This document shows, piece by piece, positions 1 to 5,283 of a stretch of DNA of 6,433 nt. Source of the stretch: Gemmatimonadales bacterium (GTDB lineage: Bacteria > Gemmatimonadota > Gemmatimonadetes > Gemmatimonadales > GWC2-71-9); NCBI GenBank assembly GCA_013812695.1, contig JACCSZ010000414.1, positions 1-6,433 on the forward strand, given 5' to 3'. The notes beneath the pieces were generated by a model. The model ran no database searches. It was given only the letters and a program-made list of their open reading frames with translations, and was not told the origin of the DNA. The first letter of the stretch is position 1; every line of letters begins with the position of its first letter. Both the position numbers and the translations under genes were made by a program.

Positions 1-983
1 GACAGTCCCATCGCCAGGAGCGCCGGCTTCGCCAACGATCCGAGCTCGATGCCGGCAGCTCCGAGCAGCAGGATCACGGGCGGGACCAGCCAGAACGCGA
101 GCGCCGTCACCACGATCACCGGCACGAGCGCGCGCAGCGCCGGCTCGTCTGGAAACGAGCGCCGCCCGCCGAGGTAGATGTTCTTCGACCACCCCTCGAT
201 GAGCTGCGGCAGGCTCTGATACATCCGCGTCTCCATCAGGCGCTCGGCAAAGGCGAAGTGCAACCCGAGTCCGTGCCGAAGGTAGGCCTGCGCGAGCGCG
301 AGGTCTTCGGCCACCTCGTGGCGTACCGCGGCGTGGGTACCGGCCGTCTCGTACGCCTCGCGCGTCGTGAGGATGAATTGCCCGTTGGCGATGATGTCGC
401 GCTCGCGCCGCGCGTGGTTCACCCGGCTCGGATGATAGCGCACCGCGAGCAGCAACCAGATCTGCGGCATGATCAGCCGTTCCCAGAATGTCACGCAGCG
501 CTGGTGTGGCGCGACCGTGACCAGACCGACGCGTTCCTGCCCGAGTGCCGCCACCGCGCGGCCGAGCAGCTCCGGCTGGTGCCGCGTGTCGGCGTCGGTG
601 AACAGCAGCAGCGCGTTGGTGCCGGCCCGGGCGCCCTGCGCGCAGGCCCAGGGCTTTCCGTACCAGCCATCGGGCAGCGCCTCGCCGAGCACGAGCCGGA
701 GCCGCGGCTCGCGGGCGGCCAGCCCCCCGACGATCGCGGCGGTATCGTCCGTCGACCGGTCGTCGACGACGATGACCTCGAATGCGTGGTAGGTCGAGGC
801 CAGAATCGAGCGCACGGCCGTCTCGATTCCCGCTGCTTCGTTGCGCGCGGGGATGACGACGCTGACCGGCGCCCCGTCGATAGGGGCGATGTCGCTGAGG
901 TTGGGGCGGGTGTTGGCGAGGCGGAAGAGGCCCGCGAACGGCGCGAGCCACGGCAGCGCCGGCAGCAGATCGACGAGCCCCAT
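1..983 (-). CDS. Family-2 glycosyltransferase, HpnB/CrtQ-like, membrane-associated (3' end outside window)
   Basis: The reverse strand reads as 327 uninterrupted codons from an ATG at 983-981 to the window edge, so the C-terminus is missing. The GT-A fold signature is complete. VSVVIPARNEA (residues 40-50) is the nucleotide-sugar-binding first strand, and VVDDRSTDDT (72-81) follows. GKPWAC (109-114) is typical of the HpnB/CrtQ subgroup. TDAD (129-132) is the DxD metal site, and ED at 226-227 is the likely catalytic base. GWSKN (264-268) replaces the usual QxxRW region. A hydrophobic stretch at about 284-312 should be a membrane segment, and more probably follow. By family this enzyme transfers a sugar from a nucleotide sugar to a lipid, carotenoid, hopanoid or polysaccharide acceptor at the inner membrane face. 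The acceptor cannot be read from the sequence. It lies 17 bp downstream of the RsbRD-N-like gene, probably in the same transcript. No good Shine-Dalgarno precedes the ATG, so the start is less certain than the function. Confidence 0.85.
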   Translation of the reverse strand, partial: MGLVDLLPALPWLAPFAGLFRLANTRPNLSDIAPIDGAPVSVVIPARNEAAGIETAVRSILASTYHAFEVIVVDDRSTDDTAAIVGGLAAREPRLRLVLGEALPDGWYGKPWACAQGARAGTNALLLFTDADTRHQPELLGRAVAALGQERVGLVTVAPHQRCVTFWERLIMPQIWLLLAVRYHPSRVNHARRERDIIANGQFILTTREAYETAGTHAAVRHEVAEDLALAQAYLRHGLGLHFAFAERLMETRMYQSLPQLIEGWSKNIYLGGRRSFPDEPALRALVPVIVVTALAFWLVPPVILLLGAAGIELGSLAKPALLAMGL

Positions 984-1000
984 GCCGGTGGCGAGATGGG

Positions 1001-1564
1001 CTAGCGCGACTGTCGCTTGATCAGAAGGTGCAGCTCGTGCTCGATCGCGTCGAGCTGGCGCTCGACTTCGACCACGTCGTACTCGGTGACGAAGGCCGGC
1101 ACGCCGTTCTGCGCGAACAGCGTGGCGACGAGGGCATCGGTGTAGCCCACGACGGCCACGGCGATCCCCTTGTCGATGACCCGGTTGAGCCGCAGCATGA
1201 TGGCCATGCCCTGGCGGGCGCGCATCGCGGCGAACACCGGCGCGAGGTTCCGGATGAGGAGCTCGCGGAGAAACTGGAGCTCCTCGACGACTTCGCCGGC
1301 GGCGAGCCCGCGGGCCGCGGCCATCCGGCCGTAGTGCTCGCAGGCGCGGAGCCAGACGGTGCCGACTTCGCGCCGCAGCGGGCCGACCATTTCGCCGATG
1401 ACGTCGAGCAGGATGCCGAACTCCCGCTCGACCAGGGGACGCGGTATCGTGGGAGCGGAGGTGATGCGGTCACCGAGCCAATCCGCCCATTGGGCCACCA
1501 TCGGATCGCGCAGCTCGGCGATGACTCGGCCGGCGGCGAGCAACACGGGCTGCGAAGCACGCAC
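1001..1564 (-). CDS. RsbRD-N-like all-helical putative sensor/regulatory protein
   Basis: This encodes a 187-residue soluble protein if the GTG at 1564-1562 is used. That GTG has GGAGG seven bases upstream. A TTG ten codons earlier (1594) keeps the frame open but lies in front of that ribosome site, so I prefer the GTG. The protein is predicted almost entirely helical, with no signal peptide or membrane segment. The segment EHYGRMAAARGLAAGEVVEE (76-95) followed by LQFLRELLIR resembles the N-terminal domain of RsbRD-type stressosome or RsbT co-antagonist proteins (PF14361-like), which often sits in front of a STAS or histidine-kinase domain. Here no such output domain is attached. The last 25 residues (from about 163, VVEVERQLDAIEHELHLLIK) form a charged amphipathic helix that could be a coiled coil. 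It is transcribed with the glycosyltransferase downstream and diverges from the LD-carboxypeptidase gene. The family assignment is by pattern recall only. The role is unknown, perhaps partner-switching regulation. Confidence 0.6.
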   Translation of the reverse strand: MRASQPVLLAAGRVIAELRDPMVAQWADWLGDRITSAPTIPRPLVEREFGILLDVIGEMVGPLRREVGTVWLRACEHYGRMAAARGLAAGEVVEELQFLRELLIRNLAPVFAAMRARQGMAIMLRLNRVIDKGIAVAVVGYTDALVATLFAQNGVPAFVTEYDVVEVERQLDAIEHELHLLIKRQSR

Positions 1565-1612
1565 GAACCGTCCTCCCTCTGAGAAGTGGGGCAATCTAAC
1601 CGTGGAGCGTTG
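1565..1612. promoter_or_regulatory. Divergent intergenic gap between the RsbRD-N-like gene and the LD-carboxypeptidase gene
   Basis: Only 48 bp separate the two divergent start codons, so promoters for both directions must lie here or extend into the opposing genes. The gap holds both ribosome-binding sites (GGAGG on the minus strand; GGAG at 1604-1607 on the plus strand). I see no convincing -35/-10 pair and no clear operator palindrome. Confidence 0.4.
1572..1576 (-). promoter_or_regulatory. Shine-Dalgarno deciding the start of the RsbRD-N-like gene
   Basis: On the minus strand GGAGG lies seven bases before the GTG at 1564. This is the strongest ribosome-binding site seen in the window. 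It lies inside the reading frame of the longer TTG-initiated version, so the shorter protein is favoured. Confidence 0.7.
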
Positions 1613-2575
1613 ATGGGGTCAAAACAGCTCGTTCGTCCTCCCCGGCTCGCGCTCGGCAGCCGCATCGCGCTGGTGGCGCCGGCCGGACCGCTCCTTGAAG
1701 GAGATGATCTAGCACGGGCGGAAGCGCTCTGCCGTGCGCTGGATTACGAACCGGTGCGCGGCCCCCACGCGGGCGGCCACTACGGCTATTTCTCAGGCAC
1801 CGACGACGAGCGCCTGGCGGATCTCAACGACGCGTTCCGCGATCCGGCGATCGACGCGGTCTGGTGTGTCCGCGGCGGCTATGGCGTCACTCGCATACTG
1901 GACGGCATCGACTTCGAGGCCCTTGCTCGGAAGCCGCGTGCGGTCATCGGCTACTCGGACATCACCGCGCTGCTCGCCGGCGTCACGCGCCGCGCCGGCC
2001 TGGTCGCGTTCCATGCGCCCAGCGCGCGTACCGAGATGCCGGCCTTCAGCCGGCAGCACTTCTCCGCCGTGCTTACCAGTGCCTCTCCCGCGGGCATGCT
2101 CGAGCCGCTGCCGCCGCGGCCCGACGTCCTCGTGCCCCACGAGAATCGGATCGTCACCATTCGGGGCGGCACCGCCGAAGGGCCGCTGGCCGGCGGAAAT
2201 CTCACGCTGCTGCAGTGCCTCATCGGCTCGGCATACTTTCCCGACCTCGACGGCGCGCTGCTGTTTCTCGAAGACGTGAACGAGGATCTCTACCGGATCG
2301 ACCGCATGCTGGCCCATCTGCGCATGATCGGCGCGCTCGCACGACTCCGCGGCGTGCTGGTAGGGCGGTTCACCGGTCTCCGGCGCCAGATGAGCGACGG
2401 CGCCATGGGCGTGGACGACGTGCTCGCCCACTATCTCCGCCCGCTCGGCGTGCCCGCCGCCTACAACCTGCCGATCGGCCACATCGACGCGCAGTGGACC
2501 ATGCCGCTCGGCGTGCGCGCGCGATTCGATGCCGACGCCGGATCGGTGGAGCTGCTGGAGCCGGCCGTCTGTTGA
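1613..2575 (+). CDS. ldcA: Murein tetrapeptide LD-carboxypeptidase (peptidase family S66)
   Basis: This 320-residue protein is the normal size for S66 LD-carboxypeptidases, which remove the terminal D-Ala from cytoplasmic murein tetrapeptides during cell-wall recycling. The catalytic set is visible, numbering from the chosen ATG. The nucleophile Ser115 sits in IGYSDIT, Glu220 in LLFLEDVNEDLYRIDRML, and His290 in IGHIDAQWTMPLG. The N-terminus shows the family entry motif IALVAPAGP (18-26), and VRGGYG (86-91) precedes the nucleophile. There is no signal peptide, consistent with a cytoplasmic recycling enzyme. I start it at the ATG at 1613, which has GGAG five bases upstream; a GTG at 1586 would add nine poorly conserved residues. 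The related MccF proteins, which give microcin C immunity, share this fold, but the sequence reads as a standard LdcA. It diverges from the RsbRD-N-like/glycosyltransferase pair, so a shared envelope theme is possible. Confidence 0.92.
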   Translation: MGSKQLVRPPRLALGSRIALVAPAGPLLEGDDLARAEALCRALDYEPVRGPHAGGHYGYFSGTDDERLADLNDAFRDPAIDAVWCVRGGYGVTRILDGIDFEALARKPRAVIGYSDITALLAGVTRRAGLVAFHAPSARTEMPAFSRQHFSAVLTSASPAGMLEPLPPRPDVLVPHENRIVTIRGGTAEGPLAGGNLTLLQCLIGSAYFPDLDGALLFLEDVNEDLYRIDRMLAHLRMIGALARLRGVLVGRFTGLRRQMSDGAMGVDDVLAHYLRPLGVPAAYNLPIGHIDAQWTMPLGVRARFDADAGSVELLEPAVC

Positions 2576-2579
2576 AGGG

Positions 2580-2598
2580 GCGATCGAACCGCGATCGC
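2580..2598 (+). repeat. 7-bp perfect hairpin after the LD-carboxypeptidase stop
   Basis: GCGATCG (2580-2586) and CGATCGC (2592-2598) are perfect inverted copies around the five-base loop AACCG, starting four bases after the stop codon. No T-run follows, so a classical intrinsic terminator is not shown. It could stabilise the 3' end of the mRNA or mark the boundary before the hydrolase gene. Confidence 0.45.
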
Positions 2599-2622
2599 GC
2601 GCCTGCCCGCCACACCTGTTGT

Positions 2623-2628
2623 TAGCTT
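2623..2628 (+). promoter_or_regulatory. Possible -10 element for a leaderless hydrolase transcript
   Basis: TAGCTT fits a TAnnnT -10 pattern and ends five bases before the ATG at 2634. Transcription would then begin at or next to the start codon. No Shine-Dalgarno is visible in the preceding 20 bases, which fits leaderless initiation. No -35 element is recognisable, so this is weak. Confidence 0.25.
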
Positions 2629-2633
2629 ACACC

Positions 2634-3467
2634 ATGGCCACGCCCACTCTCACCCGCCATCGCGTGCCCGGCGCTCTGGGCGACATCCTGATCGACGTAC
2701 GCGCCGGCGGGCGCGAGGCGGCGCGGCCGGCCGTGGTCGTGGTCCATGGTTTCAAGGGATTCAAAGATTGGGGGTTATGGCCACCGTTCGCCGAACGCCT
2801 CGCCCGGGCCGGCTGCTCGGCGGTCACCCTCAACCTGAGCGGCAGCGGCGTGGACGACACCGGCGAGTTCGTCTTTCCCGAACGCTTCGGCCACAACTCG
2901 TTCTCGGCGGAATTGCAAGACCTGCGCCGGGTGGTGAATGCGCTCACGGCCGGCCAGCTGGGCGTCGTGGCGCCCAGCGCGCTGGGCCTGCTCGGGCACT
3001 CCCGCGGCGGAGGGGTGTCCGTGTTGTTTGCGGCCGCCGACCCGCGGGTCAAGGCGCTAACCACCTGGGCCGCCATCTCCACCGTGGAGCGCTGGCCCGC
3101 CACTGAGCGAGTCGCGTGGCGCGCGGCCGGCGTGCACGAGGTGACAAACGCCCGCACCGGCCAGGTGCTGCCCCAGTACACCGACGTGCTCGACGACATC
3201 GAGCGGCACGCGAATGTGCTCGACATCGAGGCGGCCGCCGGGCGAATGGCCGTGCCGTGGCTGATCGTGCACGGCACCGAGGACGAGGCGGTGCCGCTGG
3301 TCGAAGGCGAGCGACTGGCGGCCGCCGCACCGGCCGGGACCGTGTTCCTGCCCGTCCAAGGCGCCGGCCACACCTTCGGCGCTGCCCATCCCTGGCAAGG
3401 CGCCACGCCGGAGCTGGAGCAGGCGATCGACGCGACCCTCGCTTTCTTTGCCAAGGAGCTGCGCTAG
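2634..3467 (+). CDS. Alpha/beta hydrolase (dienelactone hydrolase/serine peptidase-like fold)
   Basis: This is a 277-residue soluble alpha/beta hydrolase. The oxyanion-hole region is VVVHGFKGFKDWG (35-47). The nucleophile elbow GHSRGG places Ser123, HGTEDEAVPL gives the probable acid Asp217, and GAGHTFG supplies His246, so the triad looks complete and active. A helical lid region lies between about 150 and 200. Substrate cannot be deduced; members of this group include esterases, acyl-peptide or dienelactone hydrolase-like enzymes and many uncharacterised proteins. There is no signal peptide, so it should be cytoplasmic. I chose the ATG at 2634 because the fold begins just after it; the longer frame from 2529 would overlap the LD-carboxypeptidase gene and add low-complexity residues. 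The SDR gene follows after two bases, and the pair is probably co-translated. Confidence 0.88.
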   Translation: MATPTLTRHRVPGALGDILIDVRAGGREAARPAVVVVHGFKGFKDWGLWPPFAERLARAGCSAVTLNLSGSGVDDTGEFVFPERFGHNSFSAELQDLRRVVNALTAGQLGVVAPSALGLLGHSRGGGVSVLFAAADPRVKALTTWAAISTVERWPATERVAWRAAGVHEVTNARTGQVLPQYTDVLDDIERHANVLDIEAAAGRMAVPWLIVHGTEDEAVPLVEGERLAAAAPAGTVFLPVQGAGHTFGAAHPWQGATPELEQAIDATLAFFAKELR

Positions 3468-3469
3468 CG

Positions 3470-4354
3470 GTGGGCAATGCCGCGCCGGTGTCCGACCTGA
3501 CCGGCCGAGTGTGCGTCGTGACCGGCGCCACCCGCGGGATCGGCCGTGCCACCGCCGCCGGGCTATCGGCGCTCGGGGCGACGCTGGTGCTCGTCTGCCG
3601 GCGGCGCGAGGACGGCCAGCAGGTGGCGCGAGCGCTCGCTGAGTCAGGCCACGCGCCGGAGGCGGCGGTCGTCGCGGCGGATCTGTCGTCGCAGCGCTCC
3701 ATCCGAGAGGCGGTCGACGTCATCCGGGACCGCTTTCCCCGCCTCCACATCCTGGTCAACAACGCGGGCGTCATTCCCAAGACGCGGGAGACTACGGTCG
3801 ACGGGCTCGAGATGCAGTTCGCCGTCAACCATCTCGCCTACTTCCTCCTCACCAGCCTGCTGCTCGACCGCCTGCAGGCGGGCGCTCCCTCGCGCGTGGT
3901 CAACGTGTCGTCGGGCGCGCACCAGGGCGGCACGCTCGACTTCGCCGACCTGCAGAGCGAGCGCCGCTACGATCCCGTGCGGGTCTACGGCCGGGTCAAA
4001 CTCGCGAACGTCCTGTTCACGTACGAGCTGGCGCGGCGAGTCCGCGGCGCGGGAATCACCGCCAACTGCCTGCATCCTGGCGTCATCGCGACCCGGCTGC
4101 TGGCCGACTACATGAACGTGCCCCTGGTGGGCGCGGCCATTGCCCGCACGTTTGGGGGCAGCCCGGACGAGGGCTCCGAGACGAGCGTCTACCTCGCGTC
4201 GTCGCCTGAGGTGGAGGGGGTCACCGGACGGTATTTCGTGAGTATGCGGGAGACGCGCTCGTCGCCCGCGTCGTACGACGAGCGGCTGCAGCAACGGCTC
4301 TGGGAGGAAAGCGCGCGCCTCACCGTCCAGGCCGGCGCGCCCGCACCTTGACCG
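3470..4354 (+). CDS. Short-chain dehydrogenase/reductase (SDR), retinol dehydrogenase/WWOX-like subgroup
   Basis: This encodes about 293 residues starting at a GTG only two bases after the hydrolase stop, with AAGGAG 11 bases upstream inside the hydrolase end. A second in-frame GTG at 3488 is an alternative. The Rossmann dinucleotide motif TGATRGIG is at 18-25. Arg45/Arg46 after the second strand suggest NADP(H) preference. NNAG is at 97-100, the structural Asn120 in FAVNH, the catalytic Ser in VVNVSSGAH (147 or 148), and Tyr173/Lys177 in YGRVKLANVLF. The related mammalian retinol dehydrogenases usually read YGRSK there; the Val is a minor variation outside the catalytic residues. HPG at 202-204 is also typical. 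The product should be a cytoplasmic oxidoreductase acting on a lipophilic alcohol or carbonyl, substrate unknown. Its tight link to the hydrolase suggests the two act on related compounds, but that is inference. The protein ends at the TGA around 4349-4351. Confidence 0.88.
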
Positions 4355-4381
4355 CCCGCGTCCGCGCGGCGAATCTCCGGC

Positions 4382-4609
4382 ATGCCGATCTATACCTATC
4401 GCTGCGCCGCGTGTGACACCGAGTTCGAGCAGCTCGTCCGCTCCGACACCAAGGTGGCCTGTCCCGGCTGCAGCGGCCGAAAGCTCGAGCGACTGATGTC
4501 GCTGACCGCCCGTCCCGCCGGCGCCGGCAAGCCCGCCGATTTCAGCAGCCTTGGTCCGCCGCCCGGCGGCGGCTGCTGCGGCGGCGGCTGCCACTCGCAC
4601 GGCCACTGA
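4382..4609 (+). CDS. FmdB/Zn_ribbon_8-type small zinc-ribbon protein with Cys/His-rich tail
   Basis: This 75-residue protein opens with MPIYTYRCAACDTEFE, the signature of the FmdB/CxxC-CxxC-SSSS family. Cys8, Cys11, Cys27 and Cys30 form the expected zinc ribbon, followed by RKLERLMS. The family is widespread, named after a putative regulator of formamidase/amidase genes, and its cellular role is poorly defined. After a Gly/Pro-rich linker the last residues are GGGCCGGGCHSHGH (62-75). They add three Cys and three His beyond the ribbon and could bind a second metal ion. It starts 30 bp after the SDR gene at an ATG without a strong Shine-Dalgarno, and is probably in the same transcript. Confidence 0.85.
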   Translation: MPIYTYRCAACDTEFEQLVRSDTKVACPGCSGRKLERLMSLTARPAGAGKPADFSSLGPPPGGGCCGGGCHSHGH

Positions 4610-4638
4610 GCCCGAGGCTCGCGCGGCTGCGCGAGCGG

Positions 4639-5187
4639 TTGGCCGCGCGCAGGCCGCTGACGGCTGACGACGATCCCTCCCTGATGTGGGCCGCGGTCGC
4701 GGTCGTGCTGGTCCCCTCACCCGATGCCGTGCTGCTCATCCGCCGCGCCGACCGCGCCGGCGACCCCTGGTCCGGCCACATGGCGCTGCCCGGCGGTCGC
4801 CGCGGGGCGGGCGACGCTGACCTCCGCGTCACCGCCATGCGCGAGACCCGCGAAGAGGTCGGACTGGTACTCCATCGCGCCGACCTCGCGGGCAGCCTCG
4901 ACGATGTGGTGTCGCGCACGCCGGTGCTGCCGCCGATTGCCGTCCGGCCCTACGTGTTCTGCCTCTCCGAGCGCCCCCCGCTCACGCCCAACGTCGAAGT
5001 CGCGGCCGCGTCGTGGGTCGCGCTGGATCACCTGTTGCACCCCGAGATCTACCACTCAGCTCGGCTCGACATCGGAGGCGCGCCGCGTGACGTGCCCGCG
5101 TACACGGTGGCCGAAGCCATCGTGTGGGGCATGACCGAGCGGATTCTCACGAATCTGCTGGCGGAGCTTCAGTCCTCGTCGACTTGA
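4639..5187 (+). CDS. Nudix hydrolase, CoA pyrophosphatase (NudL)-like
   Basis: This encodes 182 residues with LPGG (50-53) opening the Nudix box and RETREEVGL (68-76) supplying the catalytic Glu69, Glu72 and Glu73. The box carries Asp (DADL) where the classical consensus has Glu, with one extra residue before RE, as in CoA pyrophosphatase-like Nudix proteins. LLIRRADRAGDPWSGHMALPGG (32-53) resembles the NuCoA region of that group but not its strict consensus. Hydrolysis of CoA or acyl-CoA to phosphopantetheine and 3',5'-ADP is therefore likely, yet other nucleoside diphosphate substrates remain possible. The start is uncertain: TTG at 4639 is the first conventional codon and lacks a good ribosome site. 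The frame is open upstream with no ATG, GTG or TTG, and the residues LARLRER just before look like genuine family sequence. A CTG start at 4606 or 4627 is thus conceivable. ATG at 4684 would still keep the Nudix domain. It closes the run of genes begun by the hydrolase. Confidence 0.85.
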   Translation: MAARRPLTADDDPSLMWAAVAVVLVPSPDAVLLIRRADRAGDPWSGHMALPGGRRGAGDADLRVTAMRETREEVGLVLHRADLAGSLDDVVSRTPVLPPIAVRPYVFCLSERPPLTPNVEVAAASWVALDHLLHPEIYHSARLDIGGAPRDVPAYTVAEAIVWGMTERILTNLLAELQSSST

Positions 5188-5208
5188 CCAGTCGATTCGC
5201 GTCTCCGC
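5161..5208 (+). repeat. Nested dyad symmetry around the Nudix stop codon
   Basis: An outer stem pairs GCGGAG (5161-5166) with CTCCGC (5203-5208). Inside it TCGACT (5179-5184) pairs with AGTCGA (5190-5195) around a five-base loop that contains the TGA stop. No T-run follows, so it is at most a weak or factor-dependent terminator or an mRNA 3'-end structure separating the Nudix gene from the mntR promoter. Confidence 0.35.
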
Positions 5209-5220
5209 TCAGTTGACCAG
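5184..5220 (+). repeat. Direct repeat TTGACCAG, two copies 29 bp apart
   Basis: Exact copies at 5184-5191 and 5213-5220 lie just upstream of the mntR promoter. A related TTGACAG occurs at 5231 as the -35 region. They may be chance, decoy -35 elements or an activator site. Confidence 0.35.
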
Positions 5221-5230
5221 GCGCACCCCG

Positions 5231-5258
5231 TTGACAGTGCAGCCACGCCACGTATATT
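5231..5258 (+). promoter_or_regulatory. Sigma70-type promoter of the mntR-mntH operon
   Basis: TTGACA (5231-5236) is a perfect -35 hexamer. TATATT (5253-5258) is a good -10, with a 16-bp spacer. Transcription would begin near 5264-5266, giving a leader of about 19 bases before the GTG at 5284. It is the AT-richest stretch in the window and the only convincing promoter found. Confidence 0.75.
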
Positions 5259-5270
5259 AGGCATTCCTAA
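5257..5270 (+). promoter_or_regulatory. DtxR/MntR-family operator overlapping the -10 and start site
   Basis: TTAGG-CATT-CCTAA is a perfect 5-4-5 inverted repeat. The first 14 bases of the known DtxR box (TTAGGTTAGCCTAACCTAA) have the same arms and spacing. It overlaps the last two bases of the -10 element and the likely start site, so bound repressor would block RNA polymerase. The gene directly downstream is a DtxR-family protein, which makes metal-dependent autorepression of the operon the natural reading. Confidence 0.75.
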
Positions 5271-5283
5271 ACTTGAGATTAGC

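Noticed and set aside
258..1004. A 248-codon plus-strand frame at the left end
   Set aside because: It is antisense to the glycosyltransferase, whose motifs (VVIPARNEA, DDRSTDDT, TDAD, ED) are unmistakable. The plus-strand product is Arg/Gly-rich and unlike any family.
2591..2598. GCGATCGC, the cyanobacterial HIP1 octamer
   Set aside because: A single copy was noticed, as one arm of a local hairpin. HIP1 genomes show it about once per kilobase or more often, so this is not evidence for a cyanobacterium.
3116..3469. A fused longer version of the SDR beginning inside the hydrolase gene
   Set aside because: The extra residues are Arg/Ala-rich out-of-frame translation of the hydrolase. SDR homology begins right after the GTG at 3470.
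4555..4600. GGC/GCG-rich triplet-like run at the end of the zinc-ribbon gene as a DNA repeat
   Set aside because: It encodes the Gly/Cys tail in frame with mixed codons. No regular tandem unit persists.
3644..4720. A 358-codon minus-strand frame opposite the SDR, zinc-ribbon and Nudix genes
   Set aside because: Low-complexity Ala/Arg/Gly-rich translation with no domain. GC-rich DNA keeps antisense frames open opposite real genes, and the plus strand carries three recognisable families here.
5188..5283. A manganese riboswitch (yybP-ykoY type) ahead of the metal genes
   Set aside because: The predicted leader is only about 19 bases, and no long structured leader is present. A protein operator explains the region better.
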